From: Acidimicrobiia bacterium
Lineage (GTDB): Bacteria; Actinomycetota; Acidimicrobiia; Spongiisociales; UBA5794
Length of the DNA: 18,024 nt
Assembly: GCA_030599515.1 (NCBI GenBank)
Contig: JAUVNV010000018.1
Span: 1-18,024 of the forward strand
Direction of reading: 5' to 3'
The notes beneath the pieces were generated by a model, which saw only the letters and a program-made list of their open reading frames with translations, had not been told where the DNA came from and ran no database searches. This document shows, in pieces, positions 5,670 through 14,295 of this stretch (positions within the stretch are counted from its first letter, which is position 1; each line of letters begins with the position of its first letter). Made by a program: the position numbers and the translations under genes.

Positions 5670-7694
5670 TTGACTCGATTGTGGCGAAATCGCTCGGTCG
5701 CGCTGATGGTTCTTCTCGTTGTTCTCGCCATGGTGGCAGCTGCCTGTACTTCAGACAGCGATGACACCACAACCACTACCGCCGCCGCCGGCGACGGTGG
5801 AGAGACAACGACGACGGCCGCAGCTACCGAAACAACAGAAGCAACAGAAGCAACAGACGCAACGACGACGACCGCGGCCGCAGCCGCGACCGGGTTCACC
5901 TACACGCTGGGTATGACCTCGGACATCGTGTCGAACAACTACTGGGCGTATATCGGTCCCGATGGAACCGTGTACATGCAGTACGTGTTCGGTCCCACGA
6001 AGCCGTCGCTGTTCACCATCCAGTACCCGGGGCTCATCGTCGCTCCCGACGTCGCAGTAGGCCTGCCTGCTGAGCCGGTCGAGGAGGGTGACGTGTGGAC
6101 GATCACACAATCGATGCGTCCCGACTACGTATGGTCGGACGGTTCCCCGCTGACCGCACACGATGTCGTTTTCACCTACACCACGGTGAGGGATGCCGGA
6201 CTCGGTGGTGACTGGATCAGTGCCTATCCCTACACGGATACGTCTGAGCCACAGCTCACCAACGTCGAGGCGGTGGACGACTACACGGTGAAGTACACGT
6301 ACGCATCGTTCCCCGGTGGCGCCGTTTGGCCGCACAACACGGGTGTCGCATCGATCATGCCGAAGGCTCCCTGGGAAGCCATCGTCACGGAAGCGCTCGC
6401 GTCTGAAGACCCGGGTGCAACCATCTACGGTGCCGACGCCTTCGAGATCGGTGATCTCTCCGGCGGTCCGGTGAACTACAACGGCCGTGAAGAGGGCGCG
6501 TTCGTCGAGAACGTTGCCAACACGGCGTACTCGAACGCGGGCATGGAGCACATCTTCTACGTCAACGGTTCGTACGAGCAGAACGGTCAGTTGTACTTCG
6601 GCGAGGGTGGCGGCGACGTCCTCTCGGCGTACAAGGACGGCCCGTTCCTCGACCGTACGGCGTTCTCGATCTACGGTGATCAGGCGGCAGCGATGCTCGC
6701 CCTGGCCGACGGTGAGATCGATTACTGGATCAACCCGCTCGGTGTTTCTCCTGGTCTGCGTCAGCAGGGCCTCGAGGCCGAGAATCTGGATGTCGCGGTC
6801 AACCCGACCAACGGCTTCCGGTACCTGGCGTTCAACCTGCGCAAGAGCCCGGGCAAGTTCCTTGAGTATCGTCAGGCCTTGGCCTACATGATCGACAAGG
6901 AGTTCCTGACAAAGAACGTGCTCCAGGGTGTGGCGTTCCCGCTCTACGTGTTGGTGCCGGAAGGCAACCAGGCGTGGTACAACGAGGAATTCGCCGAAGA
7001 GGTGGCTGCCAAGTACGTCGGACTCGACGAGAACACTCGTCTGCAGTTGGCGAACGAGACCCTCGTGGCCGGCGGCTTCACGTGGGAGACCGATCCCGTG
7101 ACGGACGAAGACGGCGTCATCACTCCTGGTGTGGGCCTGATCGATCCGGACGGCGTCAAGCTCGTCCAGCAGGAGATCATGGCTCCGCCGGCGTCCTACG
7201 ACCCGCTGCGCGCTACGGCTGCGTTGTGGATCGAGGGTTGGATGGAGAAGCTCGGTATCGACGCGAAGGCGAACCCGACCGACTTCAACACCATCGTTGC
7301 GAAGGTGTGGCCTGGTATCGGTGAGGAGATCACCTTCGACACCTACATCCTCGGATGGAGCCTCGGGAACCCGGCATGGCCGACGTTCCACGAGTCGTTC
7401 TTCCACACTCGCCACTGGGCGGAGACGGACGACGGCGGCAACGCGACGGGTTACTCGGATGCTGAGTTTGATCAGCTCGCCGATGACATGTTCGCCTTGA
7501 AGGTGTCCGAGCAGGATGCGGCGTACGACAAGATCTGGGAGATGGAGGCGAAACTGGTAGAGGACCTGCCGTACATCGTTCTCTTCGACACCCCGATCAC
7601 GGAGTTCTTCACGAAGGACGTGACGTTCCCGTTCACCAGCACTCTGTCCGGCATTCAGGCCCTGGCCGGTATGCAGGGCAACGTCGCCAAGTAG
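5670..7694 (+). CDS. Family 5 extracellular solute-binding lipoprotein of peptide-type ABC transporter
   Basis: This is the substrate-capturing protein of the Dpp/Opp-type importer encoded downstream. The TTG start has a perfect AGGAGG at 5659-5664. Residues 1-26 form a lipoprotein signal peptide: an N-terminal Arg-rich part, a hydrophobic core VALMVLLVVLA, and the lipidated Cys26 after VAAA. A low-complexity Thr/Ala linker (about 29-73, with TEATEATDA) follows, probably a spacer from the membrane. The rest has the SBP_bac_5 pattern, such as YVWSDGSPLTAHDVVFTY near residues 152-170 and FLEYRQALAYMIDKEFL. At 674 aa it is longer than usual (500-600). The substrate could be peptides or another family 5 ligand; the sequence does not decide. 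It shares promoter and signal peptide with the second binding protein. Confidence 0.92.
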   Translation: MTRLWRNRSVALMVLLVVLAMVAAACTSDSDDTTTTTAAAGDGGETTTTAAATETTEATEATDATTTTAAAAATGFTYTLGMTSDIVSNNYWAYIGPDGTVYMQYVFGPTKPSLFTIQYPGLIVAPDVAVGLPAEPVEEGDVWTITQSMRPDYVWSDGSPLTAHDVVFTYTTVRDAGLGGDWISAYPYTDTSEPQLTNVEAVDDYTVKYTYASFPGGAVWPHNTGVASIMPKAPWEAIVTEALASEDPGATIYGADAFEIGDLSGGPVNYNGREEGAFVENVANTAYSNAGMEHIFYVNGSYEQNGQLYFGEGGGDVLSAYKDGPFLDRTAFSIYGDQAAAMLALADGEIDYWINPLGVSPGLRQQGLEAENLDVAVNPTNGFRYLAFNLRKSPGKFLEYRQALAYMIDKEFLTKNVLQGVAFPLYVLVPEGNQAWYNEEFAEEVAAKYVGLDENTRLQLANETLVAGGFTWETDPVTDEDGVITPGVGLIDPDGVKLVQQEIMAPPASYDPLRATAALWIEGWMEKLGIDAKANPTDFNTIVAKVWPGIGEEITFDTYILGWSLGNPAWPTFHESFFHTRHWAETDDGGNATGYSDAEFDQLADDMFALKVSEQDAAYDKIWEMEAKLVEDLPYIVLFDTPITEFFTKDVTFPFTSTLSGIQALAGMQGNVAK

Positions 7695-7717
7695 ACACGT
7701 ACAACCAACCGATCGAG

Positions 7718-7747
7718 GAAGGGAGGGCGCTTCGGCGCCCTCCCTTC
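7718..7747 (+). terminator. Strong 13-bp hairpin between binding-protein and permease genes
   Basis: A perfect 13-bp stem, GAAGGGAGGGCGC paired with its complement, closes on a TTCG tetraloop. There is no T-run, so it may act as a partial terminator or as a 3' stabiliser that leaves more binding-protein mRNA than permease mRNA. A second 8-bp stem with a 3-nt loop lies at 7808-7826 in the permease leader. TAGGCT at 7786-7791 could be a -10 box but no good -35 accompanies it. Confidence 0.7.
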
Positions 7748-7857
7748 GCGTGCTGCGTGCGCTCGCCGTAGGGTGGTCTATCGGCTAGGCTCGCAGCGCT
7801 CGGGGAAGGGTCGGGCACCCCGATCCTGGGAATCTCTGCCGACAGAGGAGTAGTTGG

Positions 7858-9015
7858 ATGGTACGGTTCATAGGGAAGCGGCTTCTGCAGATGGGGCTCC
7901 TCTTCATCGTCTTCCTCACCATCCTCTTCTTCCTCCTGAACGCACAGCCCGGCGACATCTCACAGCAGTTCGTCGGCAATCCCGACATCCCCCCGGAAGC
8001 CAAAGAGATCCTCAGGGCGCGACTCGGACTCGACCAGCCGCTGTTCTTTCAGTATCTGAACTACGTCAAGAACGTGCTCACATTGAACCTGGGGCAGAGC
8101 TTCGATCACTTCCCGAGACCGGTGTCCGAGATCCTTCTTCAGGCGCTGCCACGGACGCTCTACCTGTTCCTGACCGCAACGCTGCTCTCCTACCTCGTCG
8201 GTTTCCAGACCGGGAAGCTCGTCGCCTGGAAGCGCGACACCCCGATCGAGCGTTTCACGATGGTCGGCAGCATCATCCTGTACACGGTCTTCTACCCGTG
8301 GTTCGCCATCCTCATGCTGTGGTTCTTCGGATCCAAGCTAGGGCTCTTCCCTCTCGGGAAGTTCCTCGATCCGGAGAAGTGGTTCGATTCTCCGTACACC
8401 GCGAACCAGGTCTTCAACATGATGCTGCTGTCCGCCCTGGTCGCGGCGATCCTCGTCGGAGCGGTCTACTGGTTCACACACAAGATCGTCGAGCCGAAGC
8501 CCCGGCAGCGAGCTCGGAGGCTGTTGCTCGCGCTGGTCGCGATCGGAATGGTCGTCTTCTGGATGGTGTCACCGATGTCGCAGTACGCCGCCGACATCGC
8601 CTATCACACGATCCTGCCGGTCACGACGCTGACGCTGGTCTTCTATGCGGCGATCACCCTGTTGACACGATCGTCGATGCTCGAGACCCTCCGGGAGGAC
8701 TACATCTTCACGGCTCGGGCCAAGGGGGTGCCGGAGAAGGTGATCCGGGATCGTCACGCGGCGCGCAACGCCCTGCTCCCCGTGACGACGTCGTTCGTTC
8801 TGTCGATCGCGGCCGTTATCGGGGGAGGGATCGTCACCGAGTCGATCTTCTCGTGGCCCGGGCTCGGCCTCACCCTGTTGAATGCCGTGACCGCTGAGGA
8901 CATCCCCGTCGCGATGGGGGCGCTCGCCTTCATCGGTTTCCTGGCGCTCGTCGCTCACCTCATCGCCGACATCTTGTACGCAGTGCTGGACCCGCGCATC
9001 CGGGTCGAGTCATAG
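7858..9015 (+). CDS. Peptide-type ABC transporter permease (DppB/OppB-like), first subunit
   Basis: This is one half of the membrane channel of the importer. The ATG follows GAGGAG (7845-7850). The N-terminus MVRFIGKRLLQMG plus a first membrane helix ending in LLNAQPGDI is typical for DppB. The EAA loop that contacts the ATPases is at residues about 282-308 (YIFTARAKGVPEKVIRDRHAARNALLP), and the end ILYAVLDPRIR is the family C-terminus. At 385 aa it is some 50-70 residues longer than usual. The extra part, residues about 182-240, seems to add two membrane helices (186-206 and 221-237) joined by the charged loop EPKPRQRARR. The next permease starts 11 bp after the stop. Confidence 0.93.
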   Translation: MVRFIGKRLLQMGLLFIVFLTILFFLLNAQPGDISQQFVGNPDIPPEAKEILRARLGLDQPLFFQYLNYVKNVLTLNLGQSFDHFPRPVSEILLQALPRTLYLFLTATLLSYLVGFQTGKLVAWKRDTPIERFTMVGSIILYTVFYPWFAILMLWFFGSKLGLFPLGKFLDPEKWFDSPYTANQVFNMMLLSALVAAILVGAVYWFTHKIVEPKPRQRARRLLLALVAIGMVVFWMVSPMSQYAADIAYHTILPVTTLTLVFYAAITLLTRSSMLETLREDYIFTARAKGVPEKVIRDRHAARNALLPVTTSFVLSIAAVIGGGIVTESIFSWPGLGLTLLNAVTAEDIPVAMGALAFIGFLALVAHLIADILYAVLDPRIRVES

Positions 9016-9026
9016 GAGGAGCCGCG

Positions 9027-10109
9027 ATGACCGACGTGCGTGACACGGACATGATGGGGGCCGAGGTCCTCGATGAGTCCCTCTGGAAGATCCGAATGCG
9101 ACTGCTGTGGCGCTCCTTCAAGCGTAACTGGGCGCTTTTCTCGCAGAGCAAGATGGGCGTGGTCGGTGTGGTCATCGTGGGTTTCTTCGGGTTCCTGGCG
9201 ATCCTGCATCCGATCCTCATGGCGACGGCATGGAAGGGGCAGGAGGCGATCTACGACCCGGTGATCGGTGCGGACTCCGTTATCGTCGAGAAGACGGTCG
9301 TCACGGAGGTAACCGATCCGTCGACTGAGATGAGCTTCACCGAGGCGATGATCACAGGAGAGTTCTTCCCGGAGGAGGGAATGATCATCGAGGTGCCGAT
9401 CGCTCCGGCTCCGCCGAACGCCAAGCATCTCCTCGGGACCGACCCGTTCGGGAGGGACATCTTCTCTCAACTGATGTTCGGTGCGCGCGCCGCTTTCATA
9501 CTCGGCGTGATCGCTGCGACGAGCGCCGTCGTCCTTGCGACGGTCGTGGGTTCGGTCGCGGCCTACTACGGGGGATGGATGGACACCTGGCTGATGCGTC
9601 AGGCAGACCTCATCCTGCTCCTGCCCCTCCTGCCGCTCCTCATCGTCATCGGCTCATTCTGGGAGATCGGTCTCTGGCAACTGGGCATCCTGATCGGGAT
9701 CTTATCGGGGCTGGGCGCGACGGCTATCATCCTGAAGTCGCAAGCGCTCTCGGTGAAGGTCAAGCCGTTCAACGACGCAGCGAGGGTGGCCGGCGGCGGC
9801 AACCGGCACATCATCGTCCGGCACATCATCCCGAACGTGCTGCCACTGAGCTTCCTGTTCATGATGTTCGAGGTGACGGGCGCGATCTTCCTCGAAGCGA
9901 CTCTGTCGTTCTTCGGCCTCCTCAGTATCCCGATGAGTTGGGGCATCATGATCAACACGTCCCACACTCAGGGTTACACCCTCTTCGGCCTCAGAGCATG
10001 GTGGTTGCTCTTCCCCGCCGGTCTCGCAGTGACGTTGTTCGCTGCCGGGTTCTTCCTGATCGGCCGTGCGATGGATGTGGTCGTCAACCCGAGGCTCAGG
10101 ACCCGATGA
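9027..10109 (+). CDS. Peptide-type ABC transporter permease (DppC/OppC-like), second subunit
   Basis: This is the other channel half. AGGAGG (9015-9020) overlaps the previous stop and serves the ATG at 9027. After a cytoplasmic N-terminus (1-43) comes the first helix (44-62), then an unusually long outer loop (about 63-135) rich in acidic and Val residues, then the family hallmark GTDPFGRDIFSQLMFGARAA (137-156). The EAA loop is at about 251-270 (AARVAGGGNRHIIVRHIIPN). ATLSFFGL (291-298) and the C-terminal MDVVVNPRLR complete the family pattern. At 360 aa it is longer than most because of the outer loop. It pairs with the upstream permease and the two ATPases downstream. Confidence 0.93.
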   Translation: MTDVRDTDMMGAEVLDESLWKIRMRLLWRSFKRNWALFSQSKMGVVGVVIVGFFGFLAILHPILMATAWKGQEAIYDPVIGADSVIVEKTVVTEVTDPSTEMSFTEAMITGEFFPEEGMIIEVPIAPAPPNAKHLLGTDPFGRDIFSQLMFGARAAFILGVIAATSAVVLATVVGSVAAYYGGWMDTWLMRQADLILLLPLLPLLIVIGSFWEIGLWQLGILIGILSGLGATAIILKSQALSVKVKPFNDAARVAGGGNRHIIVRHIIPNVLPLSFLFMMFEVTGAIFLEATLSFFGLLSIPMSWGIMINTSHTQGYTLFGLRAWWLLFPAGLAVTLFAAGFFLIGRAMDVVVNPRLRTR

Positions 10110-10149
10110 GGACACAGGACAACACGACGCGACAACAGAGGGCCGGGCG

Positions 10150-11163
10150 ATGACACAGACCGTTTCGAGGGACACCCCCATGCTCGAGGTCAGGAACCTC
10201 GTCATGAACTACGGCACCAAAGATGGGATGGTCTCTGCCGTCGAGGACGTGAGTTTCACTCTGGCGCGCGGCGATTCACTGGGGCTCGTCGGCGAGTCGG
10301 GTTGCGGGAAGACCTCGATTGCCCTGTCGCTCATCCGGCTCCTCCCCGACAACGCCGTCGTGAAGCAGGGAGAAGTCATCCTGGATGGCGAGAACATGCT
10401 CGAGCTCTCGCCGGAGGAGATGCGGATGCGTCGTTGGGACGACATCTCAATGGTGTTCCAGGGGGCCATGAATTCGTGGAACCCGGTCTACCGGGTCGGG
10501 GACCAGATCCGGGAGGCTATCGACATCCATTGGGATGAGAAGCCGACGGTGAGAGAGGCCAACGCGAAGATCGCGGAGCTCTTCGAACTGGTCGGAATCG
10601 ATCCGAGCATGATGGAGCGGTACCCGCACGAGTTCTCGGGCGGCATGAAGCAGCGGGCCGTGATCGCGATGGCCCTGTCATGCGACCCGAAGATCATCAT
10701 CGCCGACGAACCGACCACCGCTCTCGACGTCATCGTCCAGGAGCAGGTGCTCGAGGAGTTGCGTCAGATCCAGCACGACCTCGGGATGAGCATCATCTAC
10801 ATCTCGCATGACATCGCCGTCATCGCCGAGATCACGAACCACATCGGCGTCATGTACGCAGGGAAACTCGTTGAATACGGACCGACCGTCGATGTGTTCG
10901 CCCGACCGAGGCACCCGTACTCATGGCTCCTTCTTTCATCGACGCCTTCGGTGACCGGGCCGAGGATGAAGCTCGCACCACTCGAAGGCGAGCCTCCGAA
11001 CCTCCTCGATCCGCCGTCCGGATGTCGGTTCCACCCCCGGTGCCCGTTTGCGACAGACCGCTGCGTGGCCGAGGAGCCACCGATGGAGGACATCGTGGAA
11101 GGACACCGACTGGCGTGCTGGAACCACGATCAGGTCCCGACGACCGCCAAGGAAACTGAATGA
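10150..11163 (+). CDS. Peptide-type ABC transporter ATPase (DppD/OppD-like)
   Basis: This is one of two ATPases that power the importer from the cytoplasmic side. The ATG at 10150 is preferred over the upstream in-frame ATG at 10066, which would overlap the permease end by 44 bp; it gives MTQTVSRDTPMLEVRNL, the normal start. Ribosome binding is modest (GAGGG near 10137). The 337-aa product has Walker A GESGCGKT (48-55), Q-loop Gln104, signature FSGGMKQR (162-169), Walker B IIIADEPT (182-189) and switch His220. The C-terminal oligopeptide extension carries four cysteines (292, 298, 305, 323) in the CRFHPRCPFATDRC arrangement seen in this family. Its stop overlaps the next start (ATGA). Confidence 0.94.
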   Translation: MTQTVSRDTPMLEVRNLVMNYGTKDGMVSAVEDVSFTLARGDSLGLVGESGCGKTSIALSLIRLLPDNAVVKQGEVILDGENMLELSPEEMRMRRWDDISMVFQGAMNSWNPVYRVGDQIREAIDIHWDEKPTVREANAKIAELFELVGIDPSMMERYPHEFSGGMKQRAVIAMALSCDPKIIIADEPTTALDVIVQEQVLEELRQIQHDLGMSIIYISHDIAVIAEITNHIGVMYAGKLVEYGPTVDVFARPRHPYSWLLLSSTPSVTGPRMKLAPLEGEPPNLLDPPSGCRFHPRCPFATDRCVAEEPPMEDIVEGHRLACWNHDQVPTTAKETE

Positions 11164-12233
11164 CCCAGGACATGCCTACACCCAATGGAGAGGCCGCCGT
11201 CAAGGTCGAGAACCTCCGCAAGCTCTTCCCCGTCTCGAAGGGCATGTTCCGGAAGGCCACCGACTTCATCCACGCGATCGACGACGTCAGCTTCGAGATC
11301 AAGCCCGGCGAGAGCCTCGGCCTCGTGGGTGAGTCCGGATGTGGCAAGACGACGACGGGTCGGATCCTCGTGAAGCTCGACGAGGCGTCCGAAGGTTCGG
11401 TTGGAGTGCGCGACCAAGCCAGCGGTGATCTCGTCGACGTGACCCACATCAAGAGCAAGTCGCAGCGCAAGGAATTCCGACGGAACGTCCAGATGATCTT
11501 CCAGGATCCGTACGAGTCCATGAATCCTCGCAGGACGATCTTCGACACTGTCGCGGAGCCCTTGATGGTGCAGAAGATCGGATCGATACCCGAACGGGAG
11601 AGACGGGTCGTCGAACTGCTCAACCTGGTCGGGTTGACACCGGCCGAGTCGTTTCTCTTCCGGTACCCTCATGAACTGTCAGGCGGACAGCGACAGCGGG
11701 TCGCGATCGCCCGCGCACTCGTCATGAACCCGTCGTTCGTCGTGGCCGATGAACCGACGTCGATGCTCGACGTCAGCATTCGGATCTCGATCATGCGTCT
11801 GATGCTCGAACTCGCCGACGACCTCGGCGTCACCTATCTCTACATCACTCACGACCTCGCGGTCGCTCGCTACATGTGCAATCGCATCGCCGTGATGTAT
11901 CTCGGCAAGATCGTCGAGATGGCGCCGACCGAGGAGCTGCTCCAACGCCCGATGCATCCGTACACGCGCGCCCTGCTCTCCGCCGTCCCGGTTCCGGATC
12001 CGTCGTACCGTCGGCCCGAAGTGCAGATCAAGGGTGGCGTCACCAAGGCTGTGAATCCTCCTTCCGAGTGCCGCTTCATCGAGCGGTGCCCGTTCGTCCA
12101 GGACGTGTGCTCGAGCACCGACCACCCGCCCCTCGATGATCGGGGCAACGATCACCAGGTGGCCTGCCATCTGGTCGCCGACTCCGGCGAATGGCTCGGC
12201 GCGCCACGGGCCGAACTCGACCTTCGATCCTAG
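11160..12233 (+). CDS. Peptide-type ABC transporter ATPase (DppF/OppF-like)
   Basis: This is the second ATPase and partner of the preceding one; the ATGA overlap (11160-11163) implies coupled synthesis in equal amounts. The 357-aa product has Walker A GESGCGKT (57-64), Q-loop Gln115, signature LSGGQRQR (173-180), Walker B VVADEPT (194-200) and switch His231. The insert MIFQDPYESMNPRRTI is typical of OppF. The C-terminal region carries Cys304, Cys310, Cys317 and Cys336 in CRFIERCPFVQDVC plus a later Cys. A weak stem (CGATCC/GGATCG, 12225-12243) lies over the stop. It ends the transporter operon; the next gene has its own promoter. Confidence 0.94.
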   Translation: MTQDMPTPNGEAAVKVENLRKLFPVSKGMFRKATDFIHAIDDVSFEIKPGESLGLVGESGCGKTTTGRILVKLDEASEGSVGVRDQASGDLVDVTHIKSKSQRKEFRRNVQMIFQDPYESMNPRRTIFDTVAEPLMVQKIGSIPERERRVVELLNLVGLTPAESFLFRYPHELSGGQRQRVAIARALVMNPSFVVADEPTSMLDVSIRISIMRLMLELADDLGVTYLYITHDLAVARYMCNRIAVMYLGKIVEMAPTEELLQRPMHPYTRALLSAVPVPDPSYRRPEVQIKGGVTKAVNPPSECRFIERCPFVQDVCSSTDHPPLDDRGNDHQVACHLVADSGEWLGAPRAELDLRS

Positions 12234-12258
12234 GTCCGGATCGGAGTGGCTCAGTAGC

Positions 12259-12294
<36 letters not shown>

Positions 12295-12316
12295 GGGAGC
12301 CATGAGCAGGGCCCGG

Positions 12317-12337
12317 TACTGACTACTGACTACCGAC
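12317..12337 (+). repeat. Heptamer tract (TACTGAC, TACTGAC, TACCGAC)
   Basis: Three adjacent 7-bp units, the last with one change, end 10 bp before the -35 box of the second binding-protein gene. The tract parallels the degenerate TACTCAS tract at 5229-5256, which also ends in a TACCG unit upstream of the homologous promoter. Confidence 0.7.
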
Positions 12338-12347
12338 CCCACAGTGC

Positions 12348-12376
12348 TCGCACTACCGCATTGCTACGAGCATACT
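12348..12376 (+). promoter_or_regulatory. Promoter of second binding-protein gene (copy of secG promoter)
   Basis: TCGCAC (12348-12353) and CATACT (12371-12376) have a 17-bp spacer. It aligns with the secG promoter at 5288-5316, with the same CATACTTCCG block at the -10 end. The -35 box is one base further from consensus and the palindrome over it is lost. Confidence 0.6.
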
Positions 12377-12387
12377 TCCGGTTGATC

Positions 12388-12408
12388 GACCCGTTCAGCG
12401 AGCGGGCC
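12388..12408 (+). promoter_or_regulatory. Leader hairpin upstream of second binding-protein gene
   Basis: GACCCG (12388-12393) faces CGGGCC (12403-12408) over a 9-nt loop; five of six pairs form. It corresponds to the secG leader stem at 5328-5348. Keeping both spacing and most pairing suggests a role in the mRNA 5' end. Confidence 0.45.
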
Positions 12409-12436
12409 ACCAACGCGCTGACACAGGGAGGAGACC

Positions 12437-14245
12437 GTGACTCGATTGTGGCCCAGCCGCCCGGTCGCGCTGATGGTGCTTCTCGTGGTACTCGCCCTTG
12501 TGGCGGTTGCTTGTGCTTCGGGCAGTGCCGACACCACCGCAGCGATCGAAACCACAGAACCACCAGAGGAATCAACGACGACCGCGGCTCGCGAGACGAC
12601 CACCACCGAGGCGAGACCACATAAGCCCTACGGTGGCGAGGCGATCGTCGCCGACGACGAGGAACCCCCGACGCTCAACCCGTTCCTTCCCGGCGGCCAC
12701 AAGAGCATCGTCTCGATCATCGGGCAGGGCTACCTGACGGGTGTTCATGAGATCGACGGCTACACGCTCGAGTTGATCCCCGAACTCGTCACCGAGCTAC
12801 CCACGATTGCGAATCGGGGAGTCACGCTCAACGACGATTCGACGATGACCATCCGGTACGTCATCAAGGACGAGGCCCGGTGGGAGGACGGGACGCCGAT
12901 CTCTGGCGATGATTTCATGTTCACCCTCGAGACGATCCTCGATCCCGACTTGCCGATCGACAAGTCCACCTACGAGGACATCGATCTCGAGTCGATCATC
13001 ATTGGTGACAAGACGTTCGCGTACACGCTCGCAGCGCCGACCACTCTCTACGAACTGATCTTCGGGACCATCCTTCCGAGGCACTCGATTGAGGGATCTG
13101 ATTTCGCGACGGACTGGAACGAGAAGATGTGGGCCTCCGGTGGCCCGTTCATCTTCAGCGAGTGGGCGAAGGGTGAGTTCGTCAAGCTCGTCCGCAACGA
13201 CAGTTACTGGAAGACCGACGTCGAGACCGGGCAGCAGCTGCCCTATCTCGACAGCGTGGTCTTCACGTTCATCCCGGAGACCACATCGCTCGTCGATGCC
13301 TTCAAGACTCGTGAAGTCGATGTCATCCAGCCTCGCCCGAAACTGGAACCCATCACCGAGATCATCGAAACCCTGAGAGCCCTCGAGTCCGAAGGTGCCC
13401 GCGTCGAGGTGCTCTCCGGTCCGGTCTGGGAGCATCTGAACTTCCAGTTCGGCAACGCCCGTTTCGACCGCAATGAGAATTCGTGCAACGAGTCGCTCGC
13501 GATGCGCCAGGCCGTCGGCCACGCCGTCGACAAGCAGCTTCTCGTTGACGAGCTCCTCGACGGTCAGGTTGAGCCGCTCGACTCGTACGTCACCGCGTTC
13601 AGCCCGAAACTGTCCCAAGACTCCTGGGCGCAGTACATCTTCGACCCGACCGTTGCAGGAGAGCTCTACGCCGCAGCGGTCGAGGAGACCGGCAAGGAGT
13701 GCTCGTTCGTCTTCACCACGACGTCGGACCTCGAGATCCGCGTCAGAATGTCGGAACTGCTCGCCGATATGTTCCTGGCTGCCGGCATCCCCTATGAGAA
13801 CCGGCTCGAAGAGCCGCAGCTGTTCTGGGGTGGGACGCTCGATGATGCCATATGGGACCTTGGCGAGTGGGCATGGGTCAGCTCTCCCGGTCTGTCCAGC
13901 CTCGTCGCCATCCACGATGTGTTCGACCCGCAGGCAGCCCTCCCGCCGGATGGCGCGAACTACTACCGCTGGGGCATGGGGGAGGAAGGTGCGTACACCG
14001 ATGCTGCTACAGCCCGCTTCGCGGTGATTCGCGACGAGATGAACCGGACGGTCGATTCCGACTTACTCGTCGGCCTGATCAACGAAGCGGAGAACCTTCT
14101 CGCCGACAATGCAGTCATCCATCCGCTCTACGCGAATCTCGTGACCGCGGCGGTGTGGGCGGATGAGATCGCTGGCTTCAAGCACAATCCGACCAGGGCC
14201 GGTTACACCTGGAACATCGAGGACTGGTATCGCGTCGACGGGTAG
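12437..14245 (+). CDS. Second family 5 solute-binding lipoprotein
   Basis: This is a second, distinct substrate-binding protein next to the transporter. The GTG start follows AGGGAGGAG (12425-12433). The signal peptide (1-26, Cys26 after VAVA) matches that of the first binding protein at 21 of 26 positions by my count, and a Thr/Glu-rich linker (about 33-60) follows. The mature part differs: it begins KPYGGEAIVADDEEPPTLNPFLPGG and has RWEDGTPISGDDFMFTLETILDPD, GPFIFSEWAKGEFVKLVRNDSYW and NESLAMRQAVGHAVDKQLLVDELLDG, clear SBP_bac_5 signatures. At 602 aa it is normal to slightly long. It probably shares the permease/ATPase set with the first protein but recognises another ligand; this is inference from position. 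Confidence 0.92.
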   Translation: MTRLWPSRPVALMVLLVVLALVAVACASGSADTTAAIETTEPPEESTTTAARETTTTEARPHKPYGGEAIVADDEEPPTLNPFLPGGHKSIVSIIGQGYLTGVHEIDGYTLELIPELVTELPTIANRGVTLNDDSTMTIRYVIKDEARWEDGTPISGDDFMFTLETILDPDLPIDKSTYEDIDLESIIIGDKTFAYTLAAPTTLYELIFGTILPRHSIEGSDFATDWNEKMWASGGPFIFSEWAKGEFVKLVRNDSYWKTDVETGQQLPYLDSVVFTFIPETTSLVDAFKTREVDVIQPRPKLEPITEIIETLRALESEGARVEVLSGPVWEHLNFQFGNARFDRNENSCNESLAMRQAVGHAVDKQLLVDELLDGQVEPLDSYVTAFSPKLSQDSWAQYIFDPTVAGELYAAAVEETGKECSFVFTTTSDLEIRVRMSELLADMFLAAGIPYENRLEEPQLFWGGTLDDAIWDLGEWAWVSSPGLSSLVAIHDVFDPQAALPPDGANYYRWGMGEEGAYTDAATARFAVIRDEMNRTVDSDLLVGLINEAENLLADNAVIHPLYANLVTAAVWADEIAGFKHNPTRAGYTWNIEDWYRVDG

Positions 14246-14277
14246 CACTCGATCGACGGGTTCACGCTCGCCGTTCC

Positions 14278-14283
14278 TATACT
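14278..14283 (+). promoter_or_regulatory. Likely -10 box of the tRNA-Leu promoter
   Basis: TATACT lies 12 bp before the tRNA 5' end, a fitting distance for initiation just upstream of the mature tRNA. The best -35 candidate is TCGACG at 14253-14258, with a long 19-bp spacer. Confidence 0.45.
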
Positions 14284-14295
14284 CTTGTCTGCTGC

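Noticed and set aside
5751..7415. 554-codon open frame on the minus strand opposite the first binding protein
   Set aside because: It is a shadow of the GC-rich codon pattern on the + strand, Arg/Val/Asp-rich, with no domain or ribosome site.
10066..10149. Upstream ATG for the first ATPase
   Set aside because: It would overlap the permease end and add 28 residues not typical for the family; 10150 gives the usual N-terminus.
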